Source: Candidatus Portnoybacteria bacterium RBG_13_40_8 (GTDB taxonomy: Bacteria > Patescibacteriota > Minisyncoccia > RBG-13-40-8-A). Taken from it: a stretch of 34,894 nucleotides of DNA. Position numbers and translations under genes: made by a program. The stretch lies in contig MHMT01000020.1 of assembly GCA_001819435.1 (NCBI GenBank), positions 1 to 34,894 on the forward strand. The letters run 5' to 3'. Of this stretch, positions 31,225 to 34,894 are shown piece after piece. Position 1 is the stretch's first letter. Each line of letters opens with the position of its first letter. Under the pieces are notes generated by a model. The model had not been told where the DNA came from, did no database searches, and worked only from the letters and a program-made list of their open reading frames with translations.

Positions 31225-32943
31225 CTATACTTCAATTATTACCGGCAAAATCATCGGCCTCCTCCGGGTTTTACTGTATAAAAATTGACCCATTTTATCT
31301 CGTAAATTATCTTTAACATATGCCCAGTCAATCGGCGCGCCAGCAATAGTTGTATGTCTAACAATTTCTTTTACTTTTTTACGTGCTTCCGTTAAAAGTT
31401 CCTTTGATTCTTTCATGTAAATAAATCCGCGAGAAATAATATCCGGATTATTTTTAACTTTTCCGGTTTGCCGGTCTATTGTAGTTATAATTACAAACAT
31501 TCCGTCCTCGGCCATTGTCTGACGGTCGCGCAAAACAATGTGACCGACATCGCCAATACCCAGCCCGTCGACAAAAACATAACCGGTATCAATTTTTTTG
31601 TTTAGAACCCTGGCTGTTCTGTTTTGAAATTCAATAATTGAACCGTTATCGAGAACAAATATTTTATCTTTGGAAATTCCGGACTGCATGGCCAATTTCG
31701 CCGCTTCTTTCAAAAAATAATGATTGGCATAAACCGGCAGAAAAAAATCTGGCCGGACTTGCTTTATTATTTCCTTAATATTGGCGGCATTGGAATGACC
31801 GCTAATATGCACATCCATGATATCACTATGAATTACATTATCGCACTTGCGATAAAGACTGTCTTTCAATCGCTGAATTGTTCTTTCGTTTCCCGGGATA
31901 ACGGACGATGAGAAAATAACGGTATCGTTTTTTTTGATGCGGATGAATCTGTGATTGCCGGTAATTATCCGCGATAAAACCGCATTGCCTTCGCCCTGCG
32001 CTCCGGTACAAATAATTATAATTTTATTCTCCGGATATTTATGGATATCTTCGATGGAAATAAGCACTTCCTTACCGGCTTTTATATATCTCAGTTTTTG
32101 GGCTATTTCAATATTCATTTTCATGCCGTAACCGTCCGGGGCAACTTTTTTGCCGATTTTTTTGGCGTATTCGATAATATGGCTAATCCTTTTTATTTGA
32201 GAAGAAAAAGTGCCGATGATTACCTTGCCTCTTGCCTCTCTGATAAGTTTTTCCAGGTTGGCATACATATCTTTTTCTGAGACCAATTCGTGGGTGGTAT
32301 CGAGTGAACCCAGGCTTTCAAGCATTAAAATTTTTGGCGCCGGCAAAGAAGATAAATGATTATAGGTAATCGCCTGTTGATTAATTGGATTTTTCTCCAT
32401 TGTCCAGTCGCCTGGATGAATAATCGTTCCGTTCGGCGTATTGATAATAACGCCAACCGCATCCATAATTGAATGCTCCACATTGAAAAAGCCGATTCTG
32501 AATTTACCTAAATTAAACCGATCATTAATTGATTTAACCTTAATAATCTTTAGGCGCTTAACCGATTCTTTGGCGTATTCTTCCATTCTTTTCTCGATTA
32601 GGGCAATGGTCAAGTCTCTGCCAATAATTGTCGGATAACCGAGTTTTTTCAAAAGTAGCGGAGCAGCGCCAATATGATCAAGATGTCCGTGGGTAAAAAT
32701 TACTCCGCGAATATTTTTTTCCTTGCCGCGCAAATAACTGACGTTGGGGACAATAAAATCAATGCCGGGCATATCTTCTTCCGGGAACTGAATACCCATA
32801 TCTAAAATAACAATATCGTCGCCGTATTCAAAAACAGTCATATTCCGGCCAACTTCTTCCATCCCTCCCAGAGGAATAATTCTTAAAGCGGATTGTTGTC
32901 TTGTATTTCTTTGCCTTATTGGCCTATGTTTTAATTTTTCCAT
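31225..32943 (-). CDS. rnj: Ribonuclease J
   Basis: 572 aa; LRIIPLGGMEEVGRNMTVFEYGDDIVILDMGIQFPEEDMPGIDFIVP, FTHGHLDHIGAAP, SGHSNAANIKEII. Confidence 0.96.
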   Translation of the reverse strand: MEKLKHRPIRQRNTRQQSALRIIPLGGMEEVGRNMTVFEYGDDIVILDMGIQFPEEDMPGIDFIVPNVSYLRGKEKNIRGVIFTHGHLDHIGAAPLLLKKLGYPTIIGRDLTIALIEKRMEEYAKESVKRLKIIKVKSINDRFNLGKFRIGFFNVEHSIMDAVGVIINTPNGTIIHPGDWTMEKNPINQQAITYNHLSSLPAPKILMLESLGSLDTTHELVSEKDMYANLEKLIREARGKVIIGTFSSQIKRISHIIEYAKKIGKKVAPDGYGMKMNIEIAQKLRYIKAGKEVLISIEDIHKYPENKIIIICTGAQGEGNAVLSRIITGNHRFIRIKKNDTVIFSSSVIPGNERTIQRLKDSLYRKCDNVIHSDIMDVHISGHSNAANIKEIIKQVRPDFFLPVYANHYFLKEAAKLAMQSGISKDKIFVLDNGSIIEFQNRTARVLNKKIDTGYVFVDGLGIGDVGHIVLRDRQTMAEDGMFVIITTIDRQTGKVKNNPDIISRGFIYMKESKELLTEARKKVKEIVRHTTIAGAPIDWAYVKDNLRDKMGQFLYSKTRRRPMILPVIIEV

Positions 32944-32956
32944 ATCTTTATTCTAC

Positions 32957-32987
32957 CAAAAAATCGTCTTAATTAGAAGACGATTTT
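32957..32987. terminator. Intrinsic terminator-like hairpin
   Basis: AAAAAATCGTCTT-aattag-AAGACGATTTT. Confidence 0.75.
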
Positions 32988-32999
32988 ACCAGGGTGGAC

Positions 33000-33075
33000 G
33001 AGTGGACTGGACTATCAGCCCAAGGCCCGCCCACGGCGGGCAGGCTGATCGGCCTCGGGCCGAGAGCCTGTTTGA
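33000..33075. repeat. Copy of GAGTGGACTGGA...CCTGTTTG repeat, interrupted by a REP-like palindrome
   Basis: GAGTGGACTGGACT ... GAGCCTGTTTGA; insert GCCCAAGGCCCGCCCACGGCGGGCAGGCTGATCGGCCTCGGGC at 33018-33060. Confidence 0.6.
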
Positions 33076-33081
33076 GTATAT

Positions 33082-33111
33082 AAAAAAGCACATAACGTGT
33101 ATGTGCCTTTT
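33082..33111. terminator. Repeated 30-nt hairpin terminator, copy 2
   Basis: Identical to 31170-31199. Confidence 0.7.
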
Positions 33112-33127
33112 AAAAAATGTAAGTAAA

Positions 33128-33484
33128 TTATTTTTCTTCTTCTTTTTCTTCTTCGCGCTCACAATTAACGCAATACCCATCAATGTGTGAATGCACTCCA
33201 CCGCCGTGAATAGTCAAAAGAGGTGAAATGGCAGTTATTCTAAGCTCGTTATTGAGTTCTTTGAATTGCGCAAGCGTTCTCAGAAAATCCTCAGATTCAC
33301 TTGTCTCAAAGTAGAATATCAAGTGCCCAGAATATTCTACATTCTCCGGAAGATTTAATTTTTCTTCTATTATCTCCTTTTCTAATGTCTCCTTTCTTAG
33401 TCTCTCTTTTTCAAGAGCTGAGTCACGTTCAGCCTTTTCTTTTTCAATTTTTGCTAGTTTTTCAATTTTTGATTCTTTTCCCAT
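33128..33484 (-). CDS. Hypothetical charged coiled-coil protein
   Basis: 118 aa; Lys/Glu-rich ends flank NVEYSGHLIFYFETSESEDFLRTLAQFKELNNELRITAIS; own promoter. Confidence 0.6.
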   Translation of the reverse strand: MGKESKIEKLAKIEKEKAERDSALEKERLRKETLEKEIIEEKLNLPENVEYSGHLIFYFETSESEDFLRTLAQFKELNNELRITAISPLLTIHGGGVHSHIDGYCVNCEREEEKEEEK

Positions 33485-33520
33485 ATTTTTATTTTCCTCT
33501 TAATTAATTATTATACTTTT

Positions 33521-33549
33521 ATCATAAGCTCTTACTCAGCAAAAGTCAA
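33521..33549 (-). promoter_or_regulatory. Sigma70-like promoter
   Basis: Minus strand TTGACT-N17-TATGAT upstream of 33484 start. Confidence 0.75.
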
Positions 33550-33556
33550 CACAAAA

Positions 33557-33587
33557 ACCCGAGAAAAAATCTCGGGCTTTTTTAAAA
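33557..33587. terminator. Intrinsic terminator
   Basis: CCCGAGA-aaaaa-TCTCGGGCTTTTTT. Confidence 0.8.
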
Positions 33588-33739
33588 TATCTTTGGGTCT
33601 TAACTCAAAGATTATTATAAATCCTTTAATAAAGCTATTGCAGAATCCTGACTATGTTGAAGAGTTAAGAATGAAGTTAGAGATAATAAAAGAGTTAAAA
33701 TCAGCAACTGAACTAGTTTAGAGCCTATTTGATAAGTAT

Positions 33740-34009
33740 TTAAACCTGGGCTTGCGGATTTTTGGGTAAAACGGGCTGTTTTTTGGCAAAGATAACTACT
33801 ACTATTGTTATTAATGCGATAACGCCAACCATAACCAAATCAACACCCTGAGAAACAAACAATATAACGCCTCCCATAATTATATAAAAAATAGATAAAC
33901 CTATTACCGCCCTTCCAGTAATTTCTTTTTTTGAAGAAATCTTAATTTTTTTCTTCACTAAGCCAGTTATCCCAATAACCAATAAAATAACTAATAATAT
34001 TAAATCCAT
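33740..34009 (-). CDS. Small membrane protein, hypothetical
   Basis: 89 aa with three predicted TM segments. Confidence 0.5.
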   Translation of the reverse strand: MDLILLVILLVIGITGLVKKKIKISSKKEITGRAVIGLSIFYIIMGGVILFVSQGVDLVMVGVIALITIVVVIFAKKQPVLPKNPQAQV

Positions 34010-34127
34010 AAAAGTTTTAAATATATAATAATAACGACCTTTATTAAATTACCTCTTTTTATTATACCAAAAAATCGTCTTTTAAGCGACTTTTTTGATA
34101 ACTATAATAAACATATCGCTGGGTCAG

Positions 34128-34155
34128 CGAGTGGACTGGATTAGAACCTGTTTGG
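34128..34155. repeat. GAGTGGACTGGATTAGAACCTGTTTGG repeat copy
   Basis: Same sequence as 34806-34832. Confidence 0.75.
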
Positions 34156-34186
34156 ATTCAAGTTTGGGTTAGATTTATATAAAAAA

Positions 34187-34222
34187 AGAGCGTCAGAGCA
34201 GGATTTTAACCTGATAACGCCC
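34187..34222 (-). terminator. Hairpin downstream of 34230-34703 gene
   Basis: GCGTcagagCAGG-attttaa-CCTGataACGC. Confidence 0.5.
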
Positions 34223-34229
34223 CGAGATA

Positions 34230-34703
34230 CTAATGTAGAATCTGCCCAGATTCACCACGATAATCGTTAGGCCACGAATAACTAACTGATCTCTTCTTGT
34301 CCGTCGCATATACAGTCTCTACAACTTTAATCCTGTCTCCCTTTCTCAATAATGAACATTTGGTGCAATTGTTATCGGTCAGACTCTCTTCAATAGTGAA
34401 ATCAAGACGAGTACCATTGTCAAGTTTCACTACAAATTTGCACCCAAGTAATTCTTCAGATACAACGATTTTTCCTTGTCTGTTCTCAACTGCGGCTCCT
34501 ACTATTGCTCCTGTAGTGCCAGCAGCTAACGCTCCAAATATTGCACCCCCAACAGGATCTCCTTTTCCTTCGGTTTTTTGCGTAACTGCAGAGGTTGTTC
34601 TTACATCTTCAACAGTGCCCCAAAGCTCTTGTGTTTCTGTCTTGCATCCAAAGTTCATAACCAATACCATCAAGACCATACCGGCAATTAAAAATCTAGA
34701 CAT
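34230..34703 (-). CDS. Glycine-zipper lipoprotein-like protein
   Basis: 157 aa; signal peptide ending NFGC; VGGAIFGALAAGTTGAIVGAAVENRQGK glycine zipper; strong SD AAGGAGG. Confidence 0.75.
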   Translation of the reverse strand: MSRFLIAGMVLMVLVMNFGCKTETQELWGTVEDVRTTSAVTQKTEGKGDPVGGAIFGALAAGTTGAIVGAAVENRQGKIVVSEELLGCKFVVKLDNGTRLDFTIEESLTDNNCTKCSLLRKGDRIKVVETVYATDKKRSVSYSWPNDYRGESGQILH

Positions 34704-34768
34704 TTTTCATACACCTCCTTTTTATTTTTTTAAAAACAAGAACTGATAACAGTTTTTGTACTATTATC

Positions 34769-34797
34769 AGTATAGCATATCCATTCTTAAAAGTCAA
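34769..34797 (-). promoter_or_regulatory. Sigma70-like promoter
   Basis: Minus strand TTGACT-N17-TATACT; overlapping 8-bp palindrome ACTGATAA/TTATCAGT. Confidence 0.8.
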
Positions 34798-34805
34798 GGG
34801 TCGTA

Positions 34806-34832
34806 GAGTGGACTGGATTAGAACCTGTTTGG
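34806..34832. repeat. GAGTGGACTGGATTAGAACCTGTTTGG repeat copy
   Basis: Identical core to 34128-34155. Confidence 0.75.
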
Positions 34833-34847
34833 CTTTAATATAAAAGA

Positions 34848-34870
34848 AAAACCCGCTTATGAGGCGGGTT
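34848..34870. terminator. Terminator-like hairpin
   Basis: AACCCGC-ttatga-GGCGGGTT. Confidence 0.65.
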
Positions 34871-34894
34871 CAGAGAAAAAGTCCTTCAACGGAT

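Noticed and set aside
33000-34894. Classical integron
   Set aside because: No integrase gene and no recognisable attC core sites in the window; only the cassette-like layout remains as a hypothesis.

Overview
AT-rich bacterial chromosome segment. Small gene content, VirB2/TrbC-like pilins, a SWIB-domain protein and a short IF-2 suggest a Candidate Phyla Radiation (Patescibacteria, Parcubacteria-like) organism; this lineage call is inference. Housekeeping genes include lepA, murJ, a VanW-family gene, gyrA, an S1-domain protein, ftsH, speD, an RluA-family pseudouridine synthase, rplS, an LD-carboxypeptidase, rbfA, infB, a DUF4446 gene, efp and RNase J. There are at least 12 intact tRNA genes. 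The most interesting items are: (1) a ~139-nt element present as two near-identical copies (about 128/139 identical by hand alignment, ungapped), each ending exactly at the start codon of a translation gene (rplS and efp), with terminal inverted repeats, an internal TATAAT and alternative hairpins; (2) a cluster with a predicted membrane-anchored AmmeMemoRadiSam pair (Memo-AMMECR1 fusion plus radical SAM), a CcdA/DsbD-like membrane protein, a membrane spermidine-synthase-like protein with Asn at the usual catalytic Asp positions, and a nearby ferredoxin; (3) a tRNA-Arg(CCT)-like gene interrupted by an insertion that contains a second, intact tRNA-Arg(CCT); (4) an EF-P without the canonical PGKG modification loop; (5) short autonomous cassettes (sigma70-type promoter, Shine-Dalgarno, orphan ORF, terminator), two of them GC-rich, and a repeat-bounded series at the right end; (6) several families of structured palindromes, including a gapless three-way junction and twin hairpins abutting tRNA 3' ends. 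All calls come from reading the sequence; no database search was run.
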